From: Cysteiniphilum litorale
GTDB taxonomy: Bacteria > Pseudomonadota > Gammaproteobacteria > Francisellales > Francisellaceae
Direction of reading: 5' to 3'
NCBI RefSeq assembly: GCF_003428165.1
Contig: NZ_QLIQ01000004.1
Span: forward strand, 1-64,000
Length of the DNA: 64,000 bases
Positions 37,093-44,825 of this stretch are shown in pieces. The notes beneath the pieces were generated by a model, which was not told where the DNA came from, did no database searches, and saw nothing but the letters and a program-made list of their open reading frames with translations. Position 1 is the stretch's first letter, and each line of letters starts with the position of its first letter. Both the position numbers and the translations under genes were made by a program.

Positions 37093-37448
37093 ATAATAAA
37101 AGTTCTACAGCAATACTAATTTTAACATTAGAAGCCATGAGTACCGTTGCTCAAGCAAGGTCGATTTTGCCTGATGTAATCCAGATTAACTCAGATGATC
37201 AATATCTAGACATAGATTCTGATAATACAGATAGTGGTGTTGTGTCAGATGCAATTAATATCCTTACAAAAAAGAGCACCCTGGAGGCAATCGGTGATAG
37301 TTTTGCAACATTAACGTCTGCACTTAGAGTGGATTCATTAGCTTTGAATGCAGCAAAAATGTTTGTGGGAGGGAGTGATTCCACCAATATGAATGGTTGC
37401 TATAGTAACTGTCATAGTGCGTGCCATGGCTCAAGGGGGTGGCGTTAA
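37089..37448 (+). CDS. candidate RiPP precursor peptide
   Basis: 119 residues, overlapping the radical SAM gene before it by 4 bases, with AAGGGGG upstream. A hydrophobic N-terminus (AILILTLEAMSTVAQA) looks like a weak signal peptide. An acidic region (about 33-50) and an amphipathic helix follow, then GG at 94-95 and a 24-residue tail ending CYSNCHSACHGSRGWR: Cys at 104, 108 and 112 in CxxxCxxxCH spacing. Hydrophobic residues at -4 and -12 from the GG (Phe and Leu, with Ala at -7) fit a double-glycine leader. The CxxxC repeat and the Tyr-Ser-Asn triplet are plausible radical SAM targets. No peptidase or ABC exporter is in view. The precursor role is inferred from position and form. Confidence 0.7.
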   Translation: MNNKSSTAILILTLEAMSTVAQARSILPDVIQINSDDQYLDIDSDNTDSGVVSDAINILTKKSTLEAIGDSFATLTSALRVDSLALNAAKMFVGGSDSTNMNGCYSNCHSACHGSRGWR

Positions 37449-38119
37449 TGCAGCAAATTAAGTTGAGCGATATTGAAAATGATTTATATACTAATGAAGA
37501 TGCGCATCATATTTATATAGATCAAGATAGTTGCCATATTCCAACAAATTTAAACAACGCATCATTTCTCCTAACAGAGGAGTTTTGTGATAGAACCCAA
37601 ATATCAGAAGTCTATCTTGATGTTATCTTGAATTATAAAAATAGCGGCGTTAAAGAAGTTACTATGGAAATCAGTTATGAGTCTTTGTTACTTCTAGATT
37701 TAGATGAGATTATTTTAATGATGTTGTCTTTGGATGTTAACGCATCATTATTACCCCCATCTTCGGAAGATAATATTATACAGTATATAGATTACCTTAA
37801 AAAATTAACGAGAAAATGGTTAGAGGCAAAATCCATGAGAGGGATGTTACTCCCTGTGGCGAATTATTATATTTATATAGTAGGCAACTTACTTGGGTAC
37901 AAGCCAGAAAAAATTACGTCCTGTAATTATATGGATACTGTATTCACGCAAGACAATTTTTTAAAACACATGGATTTAGTGAAGTCAGCCATTGAAGATG
38001 TGGTTTATGAATTTATGGGTGGAGAAGCAGGTATTAAAAGTTATATTAACAGCATTGGAGTCGCTTTTAAGAAAACAGTAGAAGAAGAGTTGCCTAAACT
38101 CTTTGGAGATATTAAGTGA
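37448..38119 (+). CDS. unknown protein between precursor and flavoprotein
   Basis: 223 residues starting at the ATG at 37448, which overlaps the precursor stop codon. Mostly helical with several acidic stretches (SDIENDLYTNEDAHHIYIDQDSCH, then LLLLDLDEIILMML). No membrane segment, no recognised fold. Its place inside a tightly overlapping modification operon suggests a partner in peptide maturation, for instance a leader-binding or carrier protein, but there is no motif to support either. Confidence 0.55.
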   Translation: MQQIKLSDIENDLYTNEDAHHIYIDQDSCHIPTNLNNASFLLTEEFCDRTQISEVYLDVILNYKNSGVKEVTMEISYESLLLLDLDEIILMMLSLDVNASLLPPSSEDNIIQYIDYLKKLTRKWLEAKSMRGMLLPVANYYIYIVGNLLGYKPEKITSCNYMDTVFTQDNFLKHMDLVKSAIEDVVYEFMGGEAGIKSYINSIGVAFKKTVEEELPKLFGDIK

Positions 38120-39405
38120 TGGCATGGGATGTGGTAATCGTTGGAGCTGGTCCAGCAGGAACTAGTGCTGCCATAGCAATAAAAAATAAAAACCCAAATA
38201 TGAATGTTGTTATAATTGATGCTATTAATCCAAGCATTACCAATAAAGTTGGTGAGGCTTTACTGACTGGCACTGTGTATGCTTTGGAGAAACTGGGAGT
38301 TATAGAAGCATGTTTAAATCAAGGGTTCCAAACAAAAATAGGAGCAGCTTATAGATGGGGGATGAGTCTTGATCCTTGGTATGTAAAATACACAGAGCTA
38401 TCCAACTACCCAAAAAAGCTGATAGCAAACGGACACAGAATGTCCTTTCATGTTAGGCGCGATAAATTTGATAGTATGCTGCTTGAGTGCGCAGAGAAGT
38501 TAGGTGTTGTCTATATCCAAAATGAGCTATCTTCTATTAGGAAAAGGGGAGAAACACTGCTTTCGTGCCAACTGAAAAATGGGGAAACTATATTATCAAA
38601 GTATTGGATAGATGCATCTGGTCAGGCGGCAGTTATTGCACAAGAATTCAGCTCAAGGCATAAAATATATAAAAATCGAGTAGCATTGAGAGGATACGTA
38701 AAAATTAATTGGGAGCTTGTAGGCAAATTTTATCCAAATACGACAAATATTATACATAATAAGTATGGGTGGATGTGGTTAATACATTTAGGTGATCTCA
38801 CAAGCTTTGGATTTGTTACGACCAAAGAGATTAGAACAAAAATATCAACAAAAAATATATATCAATATATTCCTGAGTTAAAAGATATATTTATGCTTGG
38901 GCATGAGTTTAGACTTTATGATTATCTTGGCAATGATATTGATGATTTTATATACCAAAAAGAGTGGTCATATTACTCTGAAAAAATGGATGGAAAGAAC
39001 TGGAGTAGTGTAGGGGATGCGTCAGCATTTTTAGATCCAATTCTGTCTCAAGGTGTTACTTTAGCAATGTCATATGGGATACTAAGAGGAGAAGCAGCCA
39101 TTGAAGCCATAATGGGTAATACTGATATCCAAAAGGAAATAACACATCAATATACTGAGGAAATCAAAGTATTGAAACATGTTATAGCTGAATGGTATAA
39201 AGAAAACAACACACTATCAGATTGGTTTTTAAATACACAACAGGTTGTGAAGAACATACATGGATTCGATATGAACAAAAATGATTCTTTTAGATGGCTT
39301 ACAAATTTAGATTACAAATTAGAAGAGTTTTTTCCATATCCTAAAACAGACATCAGTATATATCAAAAAAATTTGGCTCACACTGAACATGCACCTAAAG
39401 TGTAG
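38119..39405 (+). CDS. FAD-dependent halogenase-like oxidoreductase
   Basis: 428 residues from the ATG at 38119. The FAD-binding GAGPAGTSAA is at about residues 10-19, VGEALLTG near 49-56, and GDASAFLDPILSQGVTLA near 300-317. A GWMWLIH segment near residue 218 corresponds to the GWxWxIP signature of flavin-dependent tryptophan halogenases, with the final Pro replaced by His. The enzyme may chlorinate, brominate or hydroxylate a Trp, possibly Trp118 of the neighbouring precursor peptide. The substrate is a guess; the flavin fold is firm. Confidence 0.75.
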   Translation: MAWDVVIVGAGPAGTSAAIAIKNKNPNMNVVIIDAINPSITNKVGEALLTGTVYALEKLGVIEACLNQGFQTKIGAAYRWGMSLDPWYVKYTELSNYPKKLIANGHRMSFHVRRDKFDSMLLECAEKLGVVYIQNELSSIRKRGETLLSCQLKNGETILSKYWIDASGQAAVIAQEFSSRHKIYKNRVALRGYVKINWELVGKFYPNTTNIIHNKYGWMWLIHLGDLTSFGFVTTKEIRTKISTKNIYQYIPELKDIFMLGHEFRLYDYLGNDIDDFIYQKEWSYYSEKMDGKNWSSVGDASAFLDPILSQGVTLAMSYGILRGEAAIEAIMGNTDIQKEITHQYTEEIKVLKHVIAEWYKENNTLSDWFLNTQQVVKNIHGFDMNKNDSFRWLTNLDYKLEEFFPYPKTDISIYQKNLAHTEHAPKV

Positions 39406-39422
39406 GAGTGCAGAAGATAGAA

Positions 39423-39462
39423 AATCGTATCACTAGATTAAGTGTCATGTCGTTGTTATGCT
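39423..39462 (+). promoter_or_regulatory. regulon promoter, weak tenth site
   Basis: AATCGTATCACTAG (39423-39436) matches the 14-mer at 9 positions and is followed after 20 bases by TATGCT (39457-39462). The next gene start, if a GTG at 39497, lies at the usual distance. Less certain than the other nine sites. Confidence 0.4.
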
Positions 39463-39496
39463 GTATATTAAATGCATTATAGTTTATAACGGTTTT

Positions 39497-39793
39497 GTGA
39501 ACAGAAATATTTATAGAAAAAAAAGAGCTTATCTGATACTGACATTAATCATGTTGCTCTTTTCATACATTGTAATTGCAACAGGTCTATTTAATCTTAA
39601 GAATGTATATTCTAGAACAGATATCGCCTTAAAAAACCGAGGGAGTTCCGTTATTCATACCTATAATGATATTGGAGAATATAATGAGTACATTAAGTAT
39701 GAAATTCCAAAATATAAAATGGCGATAGAAAAGCAATTAGCAATTAATGAAGCATTAAAACAGCTTTTAATTTCCAATGGGAAGGAAAGATAA
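39497..39793 (+). CDS. small DotJ/IcmM-like membrane protein
   Basis: 98 residues from a GTG at 39497; the frame is open upstream to an ATG at 39458, which would overlap the proposed -10 box. One membrane segment (AYLILTLIMLLFSYIVIATGLF) near the N-terminus, then a periplasmic helix. In Dot/Icm systems DotJ is a short protein of this size and plan beside DotI. The next gene is DotI-like, so the pair may form a DotI-DotJ complex. Family assignment rests on size and context. Confidence 0.45.
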   Translation: MNRNIYRKKRAYLILTLIMLLFSYIVIATGLFNLKNVYSRTDIALKNRGSSVIHTYNDIGEYNEYIKYEIPKYKMAIEKQLAINEALKQLLISNGKER

Positions 39794-39794
39794 A

Positions 39795-40370
39795 TTGACG
39801 AGCAAAAAAATATTATTATCCACCGCTATTACCATGTTAATAAGCATAATAGGCATAGTGATAGCAATAATTCTGATTGAGAAAAGAAATAATGTTCAAT
39901 ACTATTTGGTCACACCTCAAAAAAATGTTGTAGCAATAAAAACATATAACGACCCTGTGATATATGGCGATATGATTATTGAAAGTTTTGCTAAGGTTGT
40001 GACAAGAAGAATGCTAACCTATGATTACGGTAATGTGTTTTTGAATTTAGAAAAATCATTCCAGGATTACTTCACCCCAAGTGGCTTTGAAAACATTAGT
40101 CAAAATGCTCTTAAACAGATAAAGTACATACATCAGAATAAAATACTATCATCAATAACTTTTTTGGATGAGCCTAAAATCGTATGGTGGGAGGCTAATA
40201 CAGATGGATATATATGGATAGTTCAATTAAAAATTCTAATGACCGCATATAATGTAGATACACAAAGACAAGCAGCATATGTGATTACAATGGCAATCAC
40301 AAAATCACCAGGGATGCTTAACCCTGATGGACTTGGAGTGACCGGATTTTATATGAGTCCAATCATTTGA
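39795..40370 (+). CDS. DotI/IcmL/TraM-like transfer protein, second copy
   Basis: 191 residues from a TTG at 39795 with GGAAGG 10 bases upstream; an ATG at 39777 lies on that ribosome site and is less likely. One N-terminal membrane segment (LLSTAITMLISIIGIVIAIILI) is followed by a periplasmic domain similar in plan to the DotI at 47573: a segment with YFTPSGFENISQNALKQIKY, then WIVQLKILMTAYNV and a C-terminal strand. DotI helps form the inner-membrane part of the transfer channel. The stop codon coincides with the left end of an IS element. Confidence 0.65.
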   Translation: MTSKKILLSTAITMLISIIGIVIAIILIEKRNNVQYYLVTPQKNVVAIKTYNDPVIYGDMIIESFAKVVTRRMLTYDYGNVFLNLEKSFQDYFTPSGFENISQNALKQIKYIHQNKILSSITFLDEPKIVWWEANTDGYIWIVQLKILMTAYNVDTQRQAAYVITMAITKSPGMLNPDGLGVTGFYMSPII

Positions 40371-40460
40371 CATCCTACCCTCCCTAAAGGAAGGGGATTC
40401 CTACTGATTAAGTAGGTTGGTACTTACTCACGCTTTCCCACTGGTTTCTGCTGTCGACTG
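40371..40460 (-). ncRNA. possible TnpB guide RNA (omega RNA) region
   Basis: The 90 bases after tnpB, up to the element end, are where TnpB guide RNAs are made in this family: the 3' end of the tnpB transcript followed by the flanking guide. It contains hairpins. The guide would be the host sequence just left of 40369, read on the minus strand. Predicted from family knowledge only. Confidence 0.35.
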
Positions 40461-41636
40461 CTAATGCAGTTCGCTACACAGACCGACACGGCTAAGTCCA
40501 GCCGCCAAAACATTTCTTGCAGCATTGACATCTGCATTTGCTTCAAAGCCACAACTAATGCACACAAAAGAAGATTGCGTCAACCTGCTTTCTTTTGCCT
40601 TATTTCCACAATTTGAGCAAGTCTGACTGGTATATCTTGGTTCAACTGCAACTACAACACCACCTTGCCAATGGCTCTTGTATTCAAGCTGATTCCTAAA
40701 CTTATACCAACCTTGGTCAAGAATTGATTTGTTTAAGCCAGATTTGGCTTTAACATTCTTGCCATGCTGCTCTTGTGTGCCTTTAGCTGATTTGCTCATA
40801 TTAGAAACTTTTAAATCCTCAATGAATATCATTGCGTGGTTCTTGCAGATTTCAGTGCTGACTTTATGCAAATAGTCATTTCTAATATTTGCTGCTTTAG
40901 AGTGAAGTTTTTGTATCTTTTTGGTTTGCTTAGCCCAGTTGTTAGAGAATTTCTTTTTGTGCTTAAGCTTCCATTGCTCTTTAGCTAACTTAGCCTCAAT
41001 GCTACGAAAACTATTTTTAGGCTCATAGATACAGTCGCTATTAACCGTTGCACAAGTGGCAAACTTTGCAATACCAACGTCTATCCCAACAGCAGTATCA
41101 TTGGCTATATCTCTTTGAGTAACTTCAACCTCAACTTGAACGGACATATACCAATATCCTGACTTATGTGAGATAGTTATATTTTTAGGGTTGCCAACTA
41201 TCTCTTGGCTTTTATGAAAACCGACCCAACCAATCTTAGGTAATTTAACTCTGTGATTATCAATCTCAAAGTGTTGAGCTTGAGGAAATCTAAATGAGCT
41301 GTGAAGCTGCTTTTTACGTTTCTTAGGCATTCGCTTATTTGGCTGTTTCTTATCAAACGCATCCATGTAAGCCTTATCTAAGTCTTTAAGCTTCTGTTGA
41401 ATGATGTGGGCTTGAGCTTCAGCTAGAAAATGATACTTATCTGAATCTTTTAACAACTTAGACCAATAGTCCATTTCCTGATAACGCATGATCTTTTGAC
41501 CTTGAGACAATCTATTTTGATTGATCTGCCAAAAGTAATTCCATACAAAACGACAATGACCTGCAAATAACCAAAACTTTTGATCTATTACATCATTGGT
41601 CTTTAGTCTAAATTTGTATGCCTTGCGTATCTTCAT
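40461..41636 (-). CDS. tnpB: TnpB RNA-guided nuclease of the IS element
   Basis: 391 residues. RuvC-type active residues appear intact: Asp in VGIDVGIAKF (about residue 185), Glu in IFIEDLKVSN (about 271) and Asp in ANADVNAARN (about 369). A four-Cys zinc finger (CSNCGNK ... CISCGFEA) lies between the last two. TnpB proteins are guided by the element's own RNA to cleave the empty target and so help the element persist. Length is typical, no truncation seen. Confidence 0.9.
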   Translation of the reverse strand: MKIRKAYKFRLKTNDVIDQKFWLFAGHCRFVWNYFWQINQNRLSQGQKIMRYQEMDYWSKLLKDSDKYHFLAEAQAHIIQQKLKDLDKAYMDAFDKKQPNKRMPKKRKKQLHSSFRFPQAQHFEIDNHRVKLPKIGWVGFHKSQEIVGNPKNITISHKSGYWYMSVQVEVEVTQRDIANDTAVGIDVGIAKFATCATVNSDCIYEPKNSFRSIEAKLAKEQWKLKHKKKFSNNWAKQTKKIQKLHSKAANIRNDYLHKVSTEICKNHAMIFIEDLKVSNMSKSAKGTQEQHGKNVKAKSGLNKSILDQGWYKFRNQLEYKSHWQGGVVVAVEPRYTSQTCSNCGNKAKESRLTQSSFVCISCGFEANADVNAARNVLAAGLSRVGLCSELH

Positions 41637-41685
41637 TAACTAAAATACAATATTAGTCTAATACTTAATATTATACTAAAATAGC

Positions 41686-42099
41686 ATGAGCAAAACAACG
41701 GAAATCAGAAGCGGAAGACATTGCACTTTCTTAATACATGTCCATTTGGTCTTTGTCGCAAAATATCGTAGAACTGTATTCACTCAAGCTCACTTTGAAA
41801 CCATGCGTGAAGTATTTAACAAAATTTGTGATGACTTTGAATCAGAGCTTGTCGAGTTCGATGGTGAAGCTGATCACGTACACCTACTTATTAATTACCC
41901 GCCAAAAGTTGCAGTATCAAAGCTAGTTAATAGCTTGAAAGGAGTATCTAGTAGACGTTTAAGGCAACACCACCAAGACATACACAAATATTATTGGAAA
42001 GGTGTTCTCTGGTCGCCTAGCTACTTTGCAGGTAGCTGTGGTGGTGCTCCAATATCAGTCATTAAACAGTATATTGAGCAGCAGGACAGTCCTCACTAG
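41686..42099 (+). CDS. tnpA: IS200/IS605 TnpA (Y1 HUH) transposase
   Basis: 137 residues, normal for the family. The HUH motif is HVHLL near residue 65, and the catalytic Tyr is in IKQYIEQQ near residue 129. It cuts and joins single-stranded DNA at the hairpin ends, without duplicating the target. Divergent from tnpB with a 49-base gap. Both genes look functional. Confidence 0.9.
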   Translation: MSKTTEIRSGRHCTFLIHVHLVFVAKYRRTVFTQAHFETMREVFNKICDDFESELVEFDGEADHVHLLINYPPKVAVSKLVNSLKGVSSRRLRQHHQDIHKYYWKGVLWSPSYFAGSCGGAPISVIKQYIEQQDSPH

Positions 42100-42218
42100 A
42101 ATTTAAAGCCTAAGCGCCTTATATCACCCATCTAAAGGAAGGTGTTTTACGGCGCATTTTGATAACCACTAAAGAGAGTGTGATGTGATATTGACTAATT
42201 AGAAATTAAAAACTAAAA

Positions 42219-42239
42219 TATCCGTATAAATTACGGATA
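42219..42239. promoter_or_regulatory. operator candidate of the toxin-antitoxin operon
   Basis: TATCCGTA (42219-42226) and TACGGATA (42232-42239) are a perfect inverted repeat with a 5-base spacer, 10 bases before the antitoxin start. DUF1778 antitoxins repress their own operon through such repeats. Confidence 0.6.
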
Positions 42240-42249
42240 AGGCAGCGTT

Positions 42250-42519
42250 ATGAGTAAATCGGCACGAATAGAGTTTAAAGTGACAGCAGATAGCAAGGCT
42301 ATTTTTGAAAAGGCGGCTCAGCTCATGGGTGTGTCATTAACTGAGTTTGGCATGCGAGCGATGACGAGCTTTGCTAAGAAAGTTACGACCGAGCAGAACT
42401 TGATTAAGCTCACCTTGTCACAACAAGAGAATTTTTTTGCAGCGCTAGAAAATCCACCTAAGGTGAATGATGCGTTGAAAAAAGCTTATTTAACTCACAA
42501 AGACACATTGTCTCAGTAG
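42250..42519 (+). CDS. DUF1778 (TacA-like) antitoxin
   Basis: 89 residues with the ribbon-helix-helix start of this family: ARIEFKVTADSKAIFEKAAQLMGVSLTEFGMRAM. The C-terminal tail (ENFFAALENPPKVNDALKKAYLTH) is the part that wraps the toxin, with the typical FxxxLxxPPxxN. The GNAT toxin follows 8 bases later. It neutralises the toxin and represses the operon. Confidence 0.85.
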   Translation: MSKSARIEFKVTADSKAIFEKAAQLMGVSLTEFGMRAMTSFAKKVTTEQNLIKLTLSQQENFFAALENPPKVNDALKKAYLTHKDTLSQ

Positions 42520-42527
42520 GTTTGTTA

Positions 42528-43037
42528 ATGGCAATAAGAATTGAGTTGCTGACAAAGCAAAAGATGTCTGGTGTTAAGTTCGACTGTGGTGAAGAAGCGT
42601 TAAATAACTATATACTCAGGCAAGCCAAACAGGATATGAAAAGGCATGTTTGTGCTACGTATATATTGTTAGATGAATCGTCATTACTTGGTTACTATAC
42701 TTTATCGTCAACCATTATCCATTTTTACCAACTGACTAATATCGATGATAGAATGGCAAAGAAGCTGCCAAAATATCCGTACCTGCCTGCAACTTTATTG
42801 GGCAGATTGGCAGTAAAGAGTGAGACAAAGGGCAAAAGATATGGTGAATTGCTTTTGATTGATGCGCTAACTCGATCTTATCGCAATAGTGCTGCAATAG
42901 GCTCAGTTGTAGTAGTCGTTGATGCGAAAAACAAAAGTGCCAGTGACTTTTATAAACGCTATGGGTTTTTAGATTTAAAAGAGAATCAGCTGTTTATAAC
43001 GATGGACACGATTAAAGAGGTTCTTGATGAGGTTTAG
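42528..43037 (+). CDS. GNAT acetyltransferase toxin (TacT/AtaT-like)
   Basis: 169 residues from the ATG at 42528 (a TTG at 42522 is in frame). GNAT fold elements are visible: FDCGEEALNNYILRQAKQD at the start, LLGYYTLSS, the acetyl-CoA loop region LPATLLGRLAVKSETKGKRYGELLLIDAL, and FYKRYGF at the end. Toxins of this class acetylate the amino acid on charged tRNA and stop translation. Such pairs stabilise plasmids. Its end overlaps the next gene. Confidence 0.85.
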   Translation: MAIRIELLTKQKMSGVKFDCGEEALNNYILRQAKQDMKRHVCATYILLDESSLLGYYTLSSTIIHFYQLTNIDDRMAKKLPKYPYLPATLLGRLAVKSETKGKRYGELLLIDALTRSYRNSAAIGSVVVVVDAKNKSASDFYKRYGFLDLKENQLFITMDTIKEVLDEV

Positions 43038-43272
43038 CGAACCAAAAAGCAAAGTAGGCAAATCAATGCTAGGTGTTGATATTGGTTACTATGCCAACAA
43101 TAGGAATACCAGTCGTTGGTTTTTGAATGGCGAATCCGCACCATTGCCGAAGATAGCTGAGCTGTTAGGCTATAGCAGCGTGAGCCAGTTTAAGCTTGCA
43201 ATGCAGCAGTATGGTGTGGCGTTGGTTTTGTCGAAAGGATTAGATAAGTTGAGAGAGTCAAACAATGGCTAA
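43027..43272 (+). CDS. small helix-turn-helix-like protein
   Basis: 81 residues from the ATG at 43027, overlapping the toxin gene. The segment PLPKIAELLGYSSVSQFKLAMQQYGVAL has helix-turn-helix form. Cys-free and basic at the start. It overlaps the next gene by 8 bases. It may be a regulator of the cassette. Family not recognised. Confidence 0.5.
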   Translation: MRFSEPKSKVGKSMLGVDIGYYANNRNTSRWFLNGESAPLPKIAELLGYSSVSQFKLAMQQYGVALVLSKGLDKLRESNNG

Positions 43273-43552
43273 TCAGTATGCAGACAGTTTTGTGGTTAAA
43301 GTCCAGAAACGATTTGGTAAACCCGCAGGAGAGTTATTAGTAGAGCTTTCGATCAAGAAAATGAGTTATAACGAGGCAGCAAAATATTTAGGCTACAAAG
43401 TCACTACCATCAGAAAATATTGCCATCGTTATAATGTGGTACTGAATCCAAGTGTTGACAGGATTGAAGTAGAAGCGGCTTTGTGTCCGATGTTCTATAG
43501 CAAAGAGATCAATAAGTTCAATATTTTGTCTAGAAAATGGAGGCATAAATAA
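43265..43552 (+). CDS. small helix-turn-helix protein
   Basis: 95 residues. MSYNEAAKYLGYKVTTIRKYCHRYNVVL (about residues 33-60) is a good helix-turn-helix, of the kind in phage and plasmid regulators. It overlaps its neighbours at both ends, so this is part of one transcript. The target is unknown. Confidence 0.55.
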   Translation: MANQYADSFVVKVQKRFGKPAGELLVELSIKKMSYNEAAKYLGYKVTTIRKYCHRYNVVLNPSVDRIEVEAALCPMFYSKEINKFNILSRKWRHK

Positions 43553-44046
43553 TGGCTAGCCAATACACAAACAATTCATCCAACGAAATAATGAAATCTA
43601 ATTATCATTTACCTCTTATTAATGAGGGTTTATGCTTGAATGAAGAGCGAGAACAAATTGAAGACTTATATTTTAAACGAAGCATCATTCGTCATAAGTG
43701 TGATGATTGGATGTTTTTATTTAAATCGGTGTTAGTCATTTATTTTTTAATCAAAGCCGTACTGCTACTTAAAGTAGATGATGGTATTAATTTGCATATC
43801 ACATTGAGCAGTTTGAATGAATTGACCTTATCTACGTTATCTAATTTATTTGTGATCTTACTGGCTCTTTATGCATCATTGCATTTGGTAAGAAGAATGA
43901 TTATTGCCATTGGCATCAAAAAAATTGATCGCAACATAAATCAAGTAAAAAACAGAGTGGGTGATACATTGGTCGATCAATGGATTCATGATCTTGATGT
44001 AGCAAATATTGCAACCTTTAACCGGGTCAGCAACCATAATTTATAG
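43552..44046 (+). CDS. membrane protein with two transmembrane segments
   Basis: 164 residues. Hydrophobic segments near residues 57-77 (WMFLFKSVLVIYFLIKAVLLL) and 95-117 (LSTLSNLFVILLALYASLHLV). Start codon overlaps the previous stop. No family recognised; in a cassette of small genes next to a toxin-antitoxin pair. Confidence 0.5.
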   Translation: MASQYTNNSSNEIMKSNYHLPLINEGLCLNEEREQIEDLYFKRSIIRHKCDDWMFLFKSVLVIYFLIKAVLLLKVDDGINLHITLSSLNELTLSTLSNLFVILLALYASLHLVRRMIIAIGIKKIDRNINQVKNRVGDTLVDQWIHDLDVANIATFNRVSNHNL

Positions 44047-44068
44047 CTATTTTCATGGAGCTGTTAGC

Positions 44069-44287
44069 ATGAATATTGACAAATTCCTAAAAACCGAAGT
44101 GGGCGCCAAAGCGTTAAAAGCTAAACTCAAGTCACTGTCAGATCATGAAAAAGCAAAGCCTAATTATGCAGCGCTATGGAAAAAAGCCTGTGACGCAGTA
44201 GATGCTTTCAATTTGGCGAAGATGAAAAAAGAGCTGCGCGATGGTATTAAAACAAAAGGTACTGATGAGCAGAACGATGAAAAATAG
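44069..44287 (+). CDS. small helical protein
   Basis: 72 residues from the ATG at 44069, with GGAG upstream. Lys-rich and helical (VGAKALKAKLKSLSDHEKAKPNYAALWKKACDAVDAF). No family recognised. Confidence 0.45.
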   Translation: MNIDKFLKTEVGAKALKAKLKSLSDHEKAKPNYAALWKKACDAVDAFNLAKMKKELRDGIKTKGTDEQNDEK

Positions 44288-44450
44288 TCGAATGGATAAT
44301 GATAGTCGCTTAGATGTTCTCAAGAAAATCATGCGCCAAAAATTAGGTGCAATTAAGCAAGATCGTAACAACAAAACAAGTAAACTAAAAAGCAGAAAAA
44401 ATGAATCTACACGCAAACACGCAAAAACTAAAAAAAGCCAGATCAAATAA
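44265..44450 (+). CDS. small basic protein
   Basis: 61 residues from the ATG at 44265, with AAAAGG upstream. About one residue in three is Lys or Arg. It overlaps both neighbours in other frames. It could bind nucleic acid. Coding status is uncertain. Confidence 0.35.
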   Translation: MSRTMKNSRMDNDSRLDVLKKIMRQKLGAIKQDRNNKTSKLKSRKNESTRKHAKTKKSQIK

Positions 44451-44607
44451 CAAAAGTGTCTATCTGACCTATACTAACTTTGAAGAAATCAGCGGCAAAG
44501 TGGCAGATATTGGCAACGTATTCGTTCATATAGCGACACCGGACAATAATGAGCCTGTGGCGCTTGAGATTGAAAAAATAAGCGATATATCGCTGTTGAG
44601 AAAATAA
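44401..44607 (+). CDS. small protein, Sm-like in outline
   Basis: 68 residues. SVYLTYTNFEEISGKVADIG followed by VFVHIATPDNNEPVALEIEKISDISLL is a strand-rich pattern reminiscent of Sm/Hfq-like small barrels. The first 19 residues are basic. The similarity is by eye only. It starts inside the previous gene. Confidence 0.4.
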   Translation: MNLHANTQKLKKARSNNKSVYLTYTNFEEISGKVADIGNVFVHIATPDNNEPVALEIEKISDISLLRK

Positions 44608-44627
44608 CAAAAAATGAGGCTGTAATT

Positions 44628-44825
44628 ATGGAATTTGATGCTTATCAAGATGAAGTGGTGAGAATTTTAAAAGGTGATGAAGTTAGCAAACGATTTACAG
44701 GCGATAATGGGTTTAACATGGTTCCTGCTATGAAATATTTTATGGATAAAACAGGTTCTGGTTTAAAGGATAGTAAATATTATTGCGATAAGCTTGTAGA
44801 AAAAATCAAAAAAGGCGAACTTTAA
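44628..44825 (+). CDS. small hypothetical protein
   Basis: 65 residues, mixed charge, with a segment VPAMKYFMDKTGSGLKDSKYYCDKLVEKIKK that may be a helix pair, and the form of a ribosome L7/L12-like fold is not excluded. Ends directly at the next start (TAAATG). Family not recognised. Confidence 0.45.
   Translation: MEFDAYQDEVVRILKGDEVSKRFTGDNGFNMVPAMKYFMDKTGSGLKDSKYYCDKLVEKIKKGEL

Larger units (their letters stand above)
40369..42150. mobile_element. IS200/IS605-family insertion sequence
   Basis: Divergent tnpB (minus) and tnpA (plus) genes with AT-rich centre. Both outer ends carry CTAAAGGAAGG (40384-40394 and 42132-42142) within short hairpins, CCCTCC/GGAAGGG on the left and CACC.../GGTG on the right, as expected of subterminal hairpins read by a Y1 transposase. 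Exact ends are uncertain by about 20 bases. It inserted right behind the DotI-like gene. Confidence 0.85.
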
